Shown: positions 12,232 through 24,434 of the stretch, in pieces
How the letters are laid out: every line of letters begins with the position of its first letter
How positions within the stretch are numbered: position 1 is the first letter of the stretch
Assembly: GCA_965153455.1 (NCBI GenBank)
Contig: OZ234494.1
Span: forward strand, 10,168,001-10,232,000
Source of the DNA: Sphagnum compactum
Taxonomy: Eukaryota; Bryophyta; Sphagnopsida; Sphagnales
Length of the DNA stretch: 64,000 nt
Direction: 5' to 3'
Made by a program: the position numbers and the translations under genes
The notes under the pieces: model-generated
Seen by the model: the letters and a program-made list of their open reading frames with translations, nothing else
Told to the model about the DNA's origin: nothing
Database searches by the model: none

Positions 12232-13499
12232 GGATGTTCATGTTGTTCAATTATATAGAACATCCTCCTCATAGACGCAAATCCCTTAAGCAAGTATAGC
12301 AACAAACAAAATGAAAAACTGGAAGTCTTCTCATGCAAGAAGAATGGCCTGACTTATAAGAGTTTGCAAGAAAAGAAACAATGATATATTAGAAGAAGAC
12401 CACGTAGAAGGGGGGAACTAAATTAGATTGAGTTGAGAATATAGGGAAGACCTTTCGGCTCTTGTCTTGAGCGCTGAAACAACTTGATGACCACCCACTT
12501 CATCTTGATATCAAGCTCGTAATAATAATAAAAAGGCAGAGACCTCCTTGAGAACACGAAGGTTATGATTATAATATGACTCACTTTGTTTCATCATTAT
12601 GATTAGTTGTATGCATTAGAATGTTACAATTCAAATCCCATCACCAAACATCACCACACCATAAGTTAGGTCAACAATTATTTTCATACAACCCATAAAT
12701 GAACACAAAACTCACTTTTCTGATTGGGTGCGATAACAAATTCAACACAATATTTGAACATCAGGTGTTCGATCATAGGCATTCAAAAAAAACAGTGGCA
12801 AGTGCATGTGCATCCATCGATTGATTAGGTTCTGCACTGTTGAGGCAATCAATTGTAAGCCTGTGTTTGGTGATGGGCATGTTTACCGTACCACGTTCAA
12901 ATGTTGATAGATACCCAGGCAACACTGGTGTGAGCAAACTCAGCTCAGAACTTAGCAGCAACGGACTTCTCTTCCGATTGGAGTTGTGCCATGAAGGAGT
13001 GATCTTGTGAGCAGGAGGAGGCACTGCAGCAGAAGAGCGAGAGATACGTTTCTAGGCATTGCTGTTGGTGAGGAGACTGACTGACTCTTCTGCAAGTAGG
13101 TGTGGTTGGAAGAGGTGAAAGAATCATCCTAGTCTAGACTGCGCGGTTTTGCTTTCTGTTCCAACTCAGATTTGTGCTAGTTCTATGATTTCTGAGAGCG
13201 CGGTGCGCGACAGGAGTTTGCGAGAGGGAGAGAGAGCGGGGGCGAAGTTGTTATAGCCATAGTGAGGAAGATATCGTCGCAGTGGGGAGACATACTACAC
13301 ACGTGCTAGCTCTCAAGGAGGCGGGGTACACCGATAAGCTGGTGGTGACTCTTTTTGGAAGCGGGATCTCGGAAGCGACAAGAGAGACTTGGAGATTCTG
13401 CAAGGTGCTGCTGTGGAGCACACGGTGCAGCAGCTCAGAGCAGCCCCTTGGGTGCTCAGCTCAGCCCCTTTTTACACTAGAGCCTGAAAGCCCATGACT
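12232..13499. other. intergenic / possible LINE 5' sequence
   Basis: No gene recognised. From about 13140 the DNA turns GC-richer (gcgcggttttgc..., gagagggagagagagcgggg), unlike the AT-rich DNA before it. The change may mark the real 5' part of the LINE, but no boundary or target-site duplication can be fixed. Confidence 0.35.
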
Positions 13500-14160
13500 T
13501 GAGTGCAGAGCTTCAAACCCTAATTGTGAAGCTGATGATGCCAAGGAGCTTGGGCTATGTTCTTTTGCTTTCCAGCTTGTTTGTTTGTTACAAAGCCTGG
13601 TCACACTAGGGCAAGTGCAGAGCGTCAAACCCTAATTTGTGAAGCTGCTTATGGTAGGGAGCTTGGGCTCTCTTGCTTTTGCTTTCCAGCTTTGTTTCTT
13701 TGTTAAAGCCCGAGGTACACTAAGGCTAGTTCAGAACTTCAAATCCTAATTGCAAAGCTGCTGATGCCAGGAAGCTTTGACTCTTATGTTTTTGCTTTCC
13801 AGTTTTGTTTTGTTTGCTGCAAAGCCTAGAGGACACTAGGGCTAGTTCAGAGCTTCAAACCCTAATTTGTGAAGCTGATGATGGTCAGGAGCTTTGGCTC
13901 TTTTCTTTTTGCTTTCCAGCTTTGTTTGTTTGTTGCAAAGCATAGGGGGGGCTAGTTCAGAGTTCCAAACTGTAATTTCTGAAACTGATGATGGTAGGGA
14001 GCTTTGGCTCTTTTCTTTTAGCTTTCCAGCTCTGTTTGTCTGTTACAAAGCTTGGGGTACACTAGGGTAAGTACAGAGCTTCAAACCTTAATTTCTGAAG
14101 CTGATGATGGAAGGGAGCTTTGGCTCTATGTAAATTTGCTTTCCAGTTTTGTTTATTCAA
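13500..14160 (+). repeat. six ~114-bp tandem monomers upstream of the LINE
   Basis: The unit begins near gtgcagagcttcaaaccctaatt, runs through gaagctgatgatg, agggagctttggctc and tttgctttccagctttgttt, and ends in an acactaggg stretch. Units start near 13505, 13618, 13731, 13847, 13956 and 14073 (period 109-117). Several carry a telo-box (AAACCCTAA at 13515 and 13627; degenerate later). Identity between units is roughly 80-90% by eye. The array ends about 310 bp before LINE ORF1. Confidence 0.9.
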
Positions 14161-14352
14161 GCAGGAAAGCATCATCATCGTCATCATCAAATCTCAGGAT
14201 CAAAGGTTCAAATGCCATCCTTTGCAAGATCATTTTAGTACAAGGTTGTTTGCAATTGTGGTGAAAGTCACCAAACTATCCTTTTTCCTTATGTGTTTCA
14301 CTAGCAAACTAATTCTGGGCACCATTTTGCAAGAAAGCAAAAAAACAAACAG

Positions 14353-14422
14353 TAATCCTCTAGCAAAGATCCCAGCAGCAGCACAAACACTAATCCTCTA
14401 GCAAAGATCCCAGCAGCAGCAG
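14353..14422 (+). repeat. 38-bp direct duplication
   Basis: The phrase taatcctctagcaaagatcc followed by cagcagcagc occurs at 14353 and again at 14391. It lies between the monomer array and LINE ORF1. Confidence 0.85.
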
Positions 14423-14471
14423 CAACAGTAGAGAGGTATACATACTCAGGCTTCCTACAGGATTTTGGTTA

Positions 14472-15338
14472 ATGACGAATGCCACGGTTTTCGACGCTAA
14501 AGCATGGGAATGGAACAAGGACTCGCTGACGATCATGGAGATGCAGGCGGCTGAACTCCAGGCGCTCTGTACACGCTATAACCTCAAGCCTGCCAAGACC
14601 GGCAAGGCAGTCGCTGCAGCAGCCATCGTCAACCATCTCATGGTCCTTAGGGCCGATGTGGTAACGAAACAGGATGTGCACAATGCTATTGAGGTCACTA
14701 TGGAGCAGGTTGCGGAAAACATTCTGGCTCCAGCAATGGAAGCTAAGATTGTGACCGTTACTGGCCAAGTCGAAATGCTGCAAAATAAAGTAGATGAGAT
14801 GGCTAAGAGCTTTGATACCATGCAGGACAGTGGGGAGAAGTGGAAGGAGGTCGTGGGCAGGAAGGTTGACAAGGTTGCCAACAAGGTGGACCGGGCAACG
14901 GATGCTGACCTGGTCAAGGCCAGGGAGGCAAACATCCGGGTCACCGGGTTGACCATGAACAAGGGGGAAACCTCAAAACAACTTATGGAGTTGGTGCAGA
15001 CGGAGCTGCTCGACAGGTTGAAGGTTGCTGACCGTGTGCAGGTGCAGAAGGTGCACCGGCAGATGCCATCGGGGTGACTGGATAAGGCCACTGACAAGGC
15101 ACCAGCAACCATCATCACGCTGGCATTGATACACGACAAGCTCACGGTGCTGCGCGCTCGCAAAGGCCTGCAGGGCACTCAGCTTGGGCTCGACGAGGAC
15201 CTGATTCCTGCTCAGCAGGTCCAGAAACGAGCCGCTTGGGTCACCTTCAAGGAGGCCAAAGAGGCTGGCGAACGGGTCTACTGGCGTGGGGCTGATCTCT
15301 ACATCAACCACAAAGTCATAAACTCTCCTACTGCATAG
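14472..15338 (+). pseudogene. LINE ORF1 (L1 ORF1p-like RNA-binding protein), one stop
   Basis: The frame starts at ATG 14472 (MTNATVFDAKAWEW). A TGA at 15075-15077 splits it, but the same frame continues to a TAG at 15336-15338, so the original product was about 288 residues. Residues ~18-58 (LTIMEMQAAELQALCTRYNL, then KPAKTGKA) resemble a SAP DNA-binding helix-turn-helix. A coiled-coil-prone stretch follows, with repeated DKV and ANKV phrases. The part from NIRVTGL to the end fits the RRM plus C-terminal domain of L1 ORF1 proteins: VQKVHRQ, then a DKLTVLRARKGL block, then DLIPAQQVQKRAAW. Such proteins coat the element RNA. Confidence 0.8.
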
Positions 15339-15358
15339 GGGGCGGGGGCCAGAGACAG

Positions 15359-18300
15359 TTGCGCGTGTGCTTGTGGAACATCCATGGGGCCGCTATCACA
15401 AAGCTAGAAACACATGAACATCTGCTTGACCTATTTCAACATGTTGACGTTGTTGCTTTGACAGAAACACATCACTTCCTGAGCGATACATTCCCGGTCT
15501 TACCGGGGTTCTGCTGTTTTGATGTTGCCAGGCCTGTGACTCCACAAGGTGTCGTTCGAAAGCACAGTGGAGGCATTGCGGTACTAGTTAGGGAAACATG
15601 GGCAAATAGTACTGCTGTTTGGAAGACTGCAAGGGATGGGACTAGGATTTGGCTGCGCTTGGGCAATGCTTTCCAAAGGCCTTTGTTCCTATGCATAGTA
15701 TATGCTGCTCCAGCTCGCCATATGCGGACAGCAGCCTGTTTGAACACATATGCCAAGAGGTTGGAGAAGCCATGAACTTAGGCGTTGTGCTTCTTGCTGG
15801 GGATTTCAATGCAAGGACAAGCACAAACATTGATTTCATTGATTGTAGTCAACTAGCAAATGTGCTGCTGGTGCCACAAGCCATTGAGGACACCCTGCCC
15901 AACGATATGCTGGAGCACTAGAACTGTGACACTGTCACGGCTGGCTGGCATCGTGAGTTCCTGGATCTCTGCAGAACTACTGGGCTGTTCGTCCTCAATG
16001 GCCGCACACCAGGAGACATATCAGGGGAGTACACATGCCTATCCAATAAAGGTTTTAGCACTGTGGACTATTTTCTTACAATAGCTGACCAATTAGAGGG
16101 TGTCAAATGCTTAGAAGTTAACTGCGATGAAAAGTACTCAAGTCACAAAGATGCACACTCTGATCATAGACCATTGGTACTTACAATCACACAGCAGTGG
16201 CAACCCCCTCCTGTTCAGCAAAAGGCAATCAAACACCTACCACGTTTCAAATATGACACTGCCAAAGCAGCCGAGTTTAACAAGAGTGTACAGCATAACA
16301 TCGGTGTCTGGGCAAGCCTAGATGTACTTGATGCATCTGACGAACAAACAACAGTCATCTGTTACAACAATGCATCACACAATCTGCAGAAGAAGTGTTT
16401 GGAAATAGACAAGTGGCCTTAGGAAAAGCAATAAAGCACAGCCACAAACCCTGGTTTGACACAGAATGTCGCCAGACCAAAAGCCAGTTTGCTAAATTGT
16501 CACATGCGCACCCAGATAGGCAGGTCAGACTTAAGCAAATGAAACAGTTGTACAAAAGGAAAAAACGTGCTTATGATGTGCTCAAGGCTAAACAACTATG
16601 TGGTTTAGCGAAGGCGAATCCTGCAGCATTCTGGAAGCGGTACCGCAAGCGCACTGAGGGTGTCAATGGCATCACCAGTGAAGCGCTCAGGGATGGCTTC
16701 CAGCAACTGCTCCAGCCTCCGGCGGCATCAACCACAGCAGGAGCTGTGACAGGTGCCGTTATTCAAGCCCAGTGGGTCTCCTTTCCACCCAATGGTATTG
16801 ATTGCGAACAGTTGAATGTTGACATCACACTAGTTGAAGTACAACAAGCGTTCAAAAAGCTAAAACGACACAAAGCTGCAGGCATTGATGGCATCAAACT
16901 AGAGTTCCTTTTGGATGCGACTGATGCCCTGCACCAACCATTATTGATTGCTTTTAACAAAATTTTGCGCGAGGGCTATTGTGAATCACTCTCTGTTGGG
17001 ATCATACATGCATTGTACAAAGGGGGTGACTGTTGTCAGTTTGACAATTACAGGGGGATCACAGTAGGACCAGTTTTAGCCAAGGTGTTTGCAATGATTC
17101 TTGAGTCCCGCATCAGTCAATGGGCGGAGACCAATGATTTACGCGCAAAGGGACAGGCTGGTTTCAAAAAGGACTTTAGGACAACAGATAACTTGTTTAT
17201 TCTTCGCACTTTGACCGAACAAGCCAGATTTCAGCAAAAGAAGCTATACACTTGTTTTGTGGACTTCAAAAAAGCCTTTGATACAGTACCAAGGGACCTG
17301 TTGTGGCAAGTGCTGGAGGGACTTGGCATCAATGGGCGGATACTGGAGTGCTTGTGCTCCATGTCTCGTCAAGACCAGGCCTGCCTGCACCATCCAGAGG
17401 AGGGGCTCACGCCCACTTTCCTCTGTCGCATCGGAGTGAAGCAAGGATGCCCCCTCAGCTCACTCCTGTTTGGCCTCTTCATAGATGGCCTAGAAAAACG
17501 GCTGAATGCTTTAGAGGGTGACACACCACCAATGTTGGGACAGCTAGCTGTTCGTTTGCTTTTGTATGCAGACGACTTAGCTCTCATGTCACACACTCCT
17601 GCTGGATTGCAGAAGCAACTGGATGTCTTGCAAGCTTTTTGCTATGAGCGTCAGTTGACTATGAATGTCAAGAAAACCAAAGTTGTTGTGTTTGAAGCAC
17701 GCAAGTCTGTGTGTCAAGCTTTTTAGTATGAGGGCGAAGCTATAGAGCAACTAAACTCTTTCAAGTATCTAGGTGTTGAGCTGCACGGCACAAAAGGTAT
17801 GCAAGCGGCAATACAGCGGTTAGCAATGTCAGGGAAAAAGGCAGTTTTTGCATTGCGGCGCAGATGCGCAGAGTTGCGCATCTTTGACCCAGCATTACAA
17901 TGCCAGCTGTTTGATGCACCAGTCAAACCAGTGCTTAGCTATGGGTGTGAAGTATGGTCAGACCACATGGCATGCGAACAGTTAGAGGTGGTTCATCGGG
18001 CTTTTCTGAAGTTGTTGCTGGGGTCAGCACCACGACATCCAGCTACGTCGTGCTGGCAGAGTTTGGCAGGTTTCCCCTAGAAATATTTTGGTGGCAACAG
18101 ACCATGCGCTTTTTCTCACGTGTCAGTTCTGAGGTAGACTCAGATCGCATGCTCAGGCTAGCCTATGATGTACAGCTGCAGTTGCTTACAGCCAGGCGAA
18201 AAGTCTTACTCGGGAACCAGAATGCTGTGGGTAGAAAGAGCTGATTGCCTGCTTGCTGGCTAGCACAAGTAAATGAACGACTGTCGACGTACAATTTGTG

Positions 18301-18796
18301 CATCGATAGCGATCAGCTACCACCATGTGCTCGCCTCAAGCAATTGGCTGAAAGGCAATACATTGTACGCCATCAAGTGGCTGCAGTTGACTCCAGCAGG
18401 GTGAGAGCCTATCTGGGGTTGAATAGCTCAGCACAGTATGGGTACAAAGAATACCTCTCCAAGGTAGACAATGCATAGCTTAGGAGAAGCTTGGCACGTT
18501 TTCGTTGTGCGAATCACAAGTTGCAGATTGAGCTAGGAAGGCAAGTCAAGCCAGTGAAGGTGCCGATGCAGCAGCGTTACTGCAAATTATGCAACTTGGG
18601 TGCGGTTGAGGATGAGGACCACTTCTTGTTGGTTTGCCCTGCCTATCAAAGTGTTCGAGAGAGGTTTAGAGGTTCATTGCCACTAACTGCCATCACACCT
18701 TTGGCTGAATTGCTGAGCTGTCAGCAGCAAGGCATCCTTGCTAGATTCTTAGTGCAATGTCAGACGGTTAGATCTGAATTGCTTCATCAGTCTTAA
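15359..18796 (+). pseudogene. LINE ORF2: endonuclease-reverse transcriptase, many breaks
   Basis: It begins directly after ORF1 with no ATG (RVCLWNIHG). The endonuclease has ALTETHH, AGDFNA and SDHRPL, the catalytic signatures of the APE/EEP fold. The frame changes near 15725, a TAG lies at 15919-15921, and it changes again near 16395. The RT (16395-17726) has the AGIDGI block, GFKKDFRTTDNL, FVDFKKAFDTV, GVKQGCPLS and the catalytic LLLYADDLAL. A TAG at 17724-17726, a frame change near 18040, and stops at 18242-18244 and 18476-18478 follow. The end has a Cys/His motif, YCKLCNLGAVEDEDHFLLVC. Its job is target-primed reverse transcription; this copy cannot do it. Confidence 0.92.
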
Positions 18797-18850
18797 CGTC
18801 AATTGGGTTCTGGCCCGGGTGCTGTTTGGCCCACTTAATGATGCTAAATT

Positions 18851-18868
18851 GTAAGTAAGTAAGTAAGT
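18851..18868 (+). repeat. (GTAA)n 3' tail of the LINE
   Basis: Four and a half copies of gtaa, about 55 bp after the last ORF2 stop. A simple-repeat tail instead of poly(A) is known for some non-LTR clades (I, RTE) and is unusual for L1. Confidence 0.7.
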
Positions 18869-21800
18869 GTCTACTAGTGTTAGCTGATTTTGGGATCTGG
18901 TCCGGATCTGGATGCAATGCCTGCTTTGGATGCTCTTCACACTCAGGTACTGCATTTCCCAACCATGAAACAACTCGTCGTACAAAGCTGAATAAGGTCA
19001 CTCCAACCCAGGTTCTGCCCTGGAGACCCAAAACTAAAACAAACTGAGCACTTGCACCAGAACCAGATCTTTCAACCAGGCCTTGCTGGAACCTAAACCT
19101 GGCTGCAAACCTCTTTTGCCCATGTTCCAGTTTTCTAGGCAAACAAGTATTGGAGGATTCTTATACAGGCAAGTGAACTTTTGGAAAAAAGGTCCTTTTA
19201 AGTTGTACTTAGTTAGGCAACACAATTCCCAATTGGAAATACAACTTACCTATACAATCTTCAATTTTGGGATGTGTGTTGATAGCTGGAGCCTGGAACC
19301 CGTTCGTTCTCCAAAGTACACCTGATTCAGAATTTGGTTTGAAGAGGAGCAAGACGTTAAAATTGTGAGGAATTGTCTCAGAACTTGAGGGGGGAGGTTC
19401 TATCAAATTAAAAAAATCTAGCTGGAACCAGAGCAATTGTAAGTTATATGAAATTGAAAAGCTACCCAGAACTGGAACCTACGGTTTTCTTCAATACTCG
19501 AAACCAATAAATGTTAATTATGCATACCTACAAATAAAAAACCAAAATGGAAAGAGAATGATCACAGGGTCACTTTCATTTTTTAGCGAATGGCATGCAG
19601 AAAGAAAAGAAAAAAGTATAACTGAGTCACCAGGAAATAAAATTTATAATTAGTTTAAATGAAAATAAGATACTCAAAATCTATTATGAGAACATAGTTA
19701 AAATATTCTTTTTTTAATAAAATACCAAAAGATACCCCTTCATCTCAAGTGTTTGATAAACTATAGAAAGAGTCCCCCTTGCAAGAGAATTGCAGCTTTT
19801 TATTTTGAAATTGGATGGTGCACAAGGTTGAGAATGAACAAGGTTTACAGGTCGGTAGATCATCTACCAAGTTACCTACCTCTCTAGTCTGGGAGGAACC
19901 CTACATTTTTGTATGTAAGTCCCTGTTAATTATACACTTTGGACTGTTTTGAATCATTGGGGGTTTTTGTGTTTGCCTTCAAAAGACTCTTTCATTAGCT
20001 GTAACACTTGTCAGTGAACACTTGTGAAGAGCACCCTGTTTTGGATTTGGTGTGTAGCACTTTTAGGACTGAAACCTTAATCCCCACACTAGGCTACTAG
20101 GCCACTAGTTCCATGTTCTCATGCAATTGGACACTTGCGCCTAATTGAACCAATGTCCTCTAGGAGGTCTTCTGGTTGGCTAATGTGATGAGTGTTAGGT
20201 AAGATGATGGTTGTTCATGTTTACAATATTGAGCTCTAATTAGGACCACATATGCAAGATCTGGTGTTTGGAAGGCAATGCAATCTATGTGTTGTTTCCA
20301 ATACAGTTTTTTCACTCGTCCGATCTTAAATAATTATAGAACAGATCTATCCATATTGGGTATTTAGGCTTTCATGAGTATTTTCCACATTCATTATTAC
20401 TTACATATCCCAAGTCCCACCCATAAACTTGAAAAAAGTGAGAGGTCACTTAAAATAAAGTAAGTGGATCGAATTGAATAATCTTATCAGCGAACCAAAG
20501 TGACAGATTATACCTAGCAGATCAATCAATCAATCTAGTCCGTAGTAGGATCTAATGTGTGCATTGATTTTTGCTAGCCACTGGTGCACCACACCCTATT
20601 GAAATATAGGATCCCAAAACAATTTTTTGGAATCAAACCGACAAGCTTTTACTTTTCTACATCCAAAACATGGTATAGAGTGCTTGGGGGTGGACCTGAT
20701 TTTAGAGCTTGTCCACCCACAGCCCCTACTCCAGCCTAGTAAAGTGTTTATCACATCCAACATAGAATGCTAATTGTTTCCCAAATGTCACCCATAAACA
20801 TAAAAAGTAGACAGTATAAGTCAAGAGACTATTTAATGTCACCACCTGGGCCAATTATTACAGCCAGCCAATCAAAGCAGTCATGTATTTGTAATGGGCC
20901 TTGAGGAGATCATGATGGTATGCTTTGCAAATGTACAGGAGCAGAATATTTAAACCATTTACACGCTTTTCGAAGTCTGCACTCTGTGCCAAATATACAG
21001 GGCATTTTATTGCTGCCTGTGCACCTTCTCTTGCAAAGGTAAATCTGGTTTAATTTTCATTTTACAGTTTCTTTCTTTTGCAGGGCTGACAAACATAAAA
21101 GTCCTCTTGGCCTGTTGAATGTGAGAACATCGTTACCAAAACATTCTTCTGATAAATCGAGAGAGTCCACCAGGGTCGTCAAGCAAATCCCAAGAATCGA
21201 GGGAACAAAGGTGAAGGGTACTGGGGATTTATTAGCCTAAAGGCTAATACTTGCAAGGATGGATGTGCTACATTCTCCCACTACATGGTTAAGGCGCTTG
21301 AATGCTGCTTGCATTCCTTGTTCTCTCAGTGCATTTTTCAGCAGCTGAAGAAAGCCAAATAAATGCAAATTGTTGTGGTTATACTGTGGGGTGCCTACAA
21401 CAGCCTGGTAGATTGATAGGGAGAGCTCTGAGTGACCTCCATGAACAAGAGAGCATCTTATTTTGTAGAGAAAGAGAAGTCATTGGCACTAGAAACTGGT
21501 AGAGAAAGTTAGGGCTTGAATGAAATTTTTTCTCTAAAGAAGAATAGAGAAAGAAGAAACAAATTAAAGGTCTTTCAAGAGTCCTTGTGCTTCGAGTCTC
21601 TGCTTCCAATTGTAACAATTTTGAATCCAACGTGCAAGTTGAGGAATGGGTTGACTTCAAAACTGTGCTAGCTGTGAACTTTACAAGGCTTGTGCACATA
21701 GGCTCTTTCAGAAGTGTAGTTCAGAGGACATAGTGATAACATCCAATTACCTAGGTTGAAGCATTAGGATATGTCTTGGTTAGTCATGAAGGAAGCCTCA

Positions 21801-24027
21801 AGGTGAGAGAAGTCTTCAGACCTCACATGTTATTCTATTCACACCCTCTGTACTACTCCCTTTGTATGCACAAAATTTGTCTGTGCATTGGTTTCCTTGT
21901 GGTACTTCTTACTTTCACATGTACACCCAGACTGTTGTATTTGGACTTTCCACCTTTTGGATCTGAAGGACACAAGGTTATAATTTTTTATTTTTTGGTA
22001 ACAAGTTGTTGAATAGAAATAATAACCCATACAATTCTCTTTTGCTATTTTCTAGCCAAAAATAATTCTCCAGAGACATGAAAGAGAATTATAGTGGTAG
22101 TAATGACTTAACATTGGTTTTTACTGAGTTGACATAGGCATCCTCATCATGAAAGTTAAGATTTATGTGGTGCAAAAATGAGAAGAAACAAAATTTGTTC
22201 AATGTCTTTAGATGCAAACTTGGAAAACTCTGTTCCACAAGGCTCATTTTCACACATTGAAGTAAGTAAGTGGGGATGCCTCTAACTACTTTTCAACATT
22301 CCATCTATGTTGTAGACAAAAAGTCTCAGCCAAAAATTTCATTCTTTAACTTGAGTTGGTGTGAATTCAAAGCTCCAAGATGATGTACAGTTGCTTACAC
22401 TTGTTTGGTCCCCTCTCCTATCTAGGGGCATTCTCACTTGCCAAAAATGCTCAAAAGGGAATTGGTTGCGTGGTAAATTTTATTTTAACCCTTGACCTTT
22501 CTACACCCATTTAAACTCCAATTGAAGTTTTAACTAGAAGTTGAGGCCAATCCCTTCATCCATGAATGAGATCACATATAACCCATTAGACTAAAATTTA
22601 TAGATTTAGAATTCTTTGTTAGAAATTTCAGCCAAAATTAAGTAAGGGTTGATGAATAGAAAAGCTAGATTGTTCTCATATGTAATTGATCAACTTGGTG
22701 CTACTCAAAGCTTGTCATGCCCATATGCATGGTTACATACATGATGGCCGGTTACGGGCATGCCAATCATGCCTTTTAGGGTTAATGTACGTTCTTAGGT
22801 TACTGTATGTTATTAGGTGTTTTAGGGTTATGGCTTGTTTAGGGTTTCAGCTTGTTAACGGTTGTATAAGAGGCCAAGCTCTTCCCTTCTCTTGTTAGTT
22901 TTTCTAGATTTCCTTTGTCAAGGAGAGTTTCCTCCATAGTCAGACTGGATTTCTAAATGTTCATGGCAGCTATTACACGGCCACCATTTACATACACTAT
23001 GTTTTCTTTCCTTCTTTTCAATTTAATTCTAGAAAAACTGCTCTCTGTCACTTAATGTTGAAAACGGCAGATTTTTCTTGGCTTTGAGTTTCTTGGGTTT
23101 ATTTTGTTTGTTGGTTTCTTGTGTTCTTGAGTTGCTGCTACTTCTTCTTCTGCTACAGAATCCAGTTCTACTGGTTCTAGAGGAGAAAGCCACAGGTGTA
23201 ATAAGCCCCTGGGTACCACTACCCAAAATCCTCACTTGGGCAAGAGCTGCCATTGCTTCGAGATTAGAAGAAAAGTCGAGGAGGCGTTGGAGAAGCGATG
23301 AGCGCGCACGCATGCTGCAGCACAAGAAGAGAAGACAACACTCTCTTAGTGGGGGACTAATCTGCAGCAACAAATCAGGTCCTTCTCCTCCTACTACAAT
23401 TGCAGCCGCTTACTGTTGAGTGAATAAGCTTGGGAATTTGTTGAAGTTGGACTCTTGCATTGTTACTTGTGGGAGAGCTTGATTTGCTGCTGTTGTCGCA
23501 GCCACGACAACAACAAGGATGTCTTGATGGATGCAGCGCCGAGGCCGGTATGTGGGATCAATTCTTCATTCAGAAAATTTCTCTCGTCAATCTACTCTTC
23601 TTGCTCACATCTGCTGTGGAACATCATGATCATGATCTTCTTTTAGCAAATGCCTTCCCTCTTCAAGTTACTTTGTGGTTGCTACGATCCCTCCCGTCCA
23701 ACGTGGTGGTCCGAACCCAAAAAGCTCTCGTGGGTGTGGGTTGTTGTTGGTAGAAAACTCTAAATCTATAGTGGGTGGTTAGGGTGAACTGTTTGTCGAT
23801 TCTTCAGCTCCTCACTACTAGACTAGACATCGTTCGCTCACTCCAAAGAAGCTGCCAGCTTTCCTTGTTCTTCCTTGGTAAATTTGTTGTTGTCTTGTTT
23901 TGTTCTCCTCTGGCTTGTTTTGGTAGTAGTAGCTGGTGACGACGTTTTGTTGGAAGAGGCGGAGGAAGCCTTGAAAACTCTCGAAGACTACAGGGCCAAG
24001 TGTAGCATCAAACAAATAGAAGGAAAA
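18869..24027. other. long gene-free interval
   Basis: About 5 kb without a convincing gene. Short frames at 21302-21502, 22686-22898 and 23078-23419 show no known domain. At 22770-22920 several TTAGGGTT motifs and a TATA-like gtataagaggcc resemble an LTR promoter, but I found no partner copy. 18880-19480 repeats ctggaacc-like phrases. Confidence 0.4.
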
Positions 24028-24044
24028 ATATATATATATATATC
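24028..24044. repeat. (TA)n microsatellite
   Basis: Eight TA units in a row. Confidence 0.9.
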
Positions 24045-24058
24045 TTCTGCATGATAGG

Positions 24059-24228
24059 CTGTAGCGCTCCCGGGCGATCTACAGCGCAGCATTCGTCATG
24101 TCACCGTTCGCCATCGTTGCAAAACTCCTGGGTGATTTGCAGTGCCGCATCGCAGCTCGCCATCGCTGTAGAGCTCTTGGGCGATCTGCAATGCCGTGTC
24201 CGTAGCGCCGTCCGTTGTGTTGCCGTCG
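24059..24228 (+). repeat. three degenerate ~50-60-bp tandem units
   Basis: Units begin near 24059, 24116 and 24165, each like gctgtagagctcttgggcga, then tctgcaatgccg and a cgccatcg stretch. The DNA is GC-rich compared with its neighbours. Confidence 0.7.
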
Positions 24229-24231
24229 CCA

Positions 24232-24342
24232 ATGTCCATCCACGGATGTCCGTCCACGGACTTTTGTCCATAGACTTCCGTCCACGGACATCCGTCCATG
24301 GACTTCCATCCATCGACTTTTGTCCATCGACGTCCGTTGACG
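24232..24342 (+). repeat. GTCCACGGAC minisatellite
   Basis: Repeats of gtccacggactt / gtccatcgactt in about 40-bp higher-order units. The motif contains small palindromes (gtcc...ggac). It ends just before the gypsy RT region. Confidence 0.8.
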
Positions 24343-24434
24343 AATCTGCGCAGTTGGATAATGGAGAACCCAATACACCAGGTTCTTCAAACACACTTTC
24401 CAACTCCATTCCATATGCTTGCAACTACCCTTTC

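Larger units (their letters stand above)
13500..18868 (+). mobile_element. L1-like non-LTR retrotransposon (LINE), decayed
   Basis: The order is tandem 5' monomers, ORF1 (nucleic-acid-binding protein), ORF2 (apurinic-type endonuclease, RT, terminal Cys/His motif), short 3' UTR and a (GTAA)4 tail at 18851-18868. There are at least four in-frame stops and several frameshifts, so it is dead. The region from 14472 is distinctly more GC-rich than its flanks. The 5' limit is uncertain: the monomer array is included because it sits directly before ORF1 as L1 promoter monomers do. No target-site duplication was found. Confidence 0.85.

Noticed and set aside
13500-14160. CRISPR-like array
   Set aside because: Units are ~114 bp, diverged and directly contiguous with no unique spacers, and the DNA is from a eukaryote.
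14576-15178. 200-residue minus-strand frame
   Set aside because: It lies opposite LINE ORF1, which has clear homology on +; the minus frame has none.
18880-19480. Recurring ctggaacc phrases suggesting another MITE
   Set aside because: No terminal inverted repeat or duplication could be found.
22690-23000. Possible 5' LTR of the gypsy element (TATA-like box, TTAGGG motifs)
   Set aside because: No matching copy was found after the polypurine tract at 27454, so an LTR cannot be supported.
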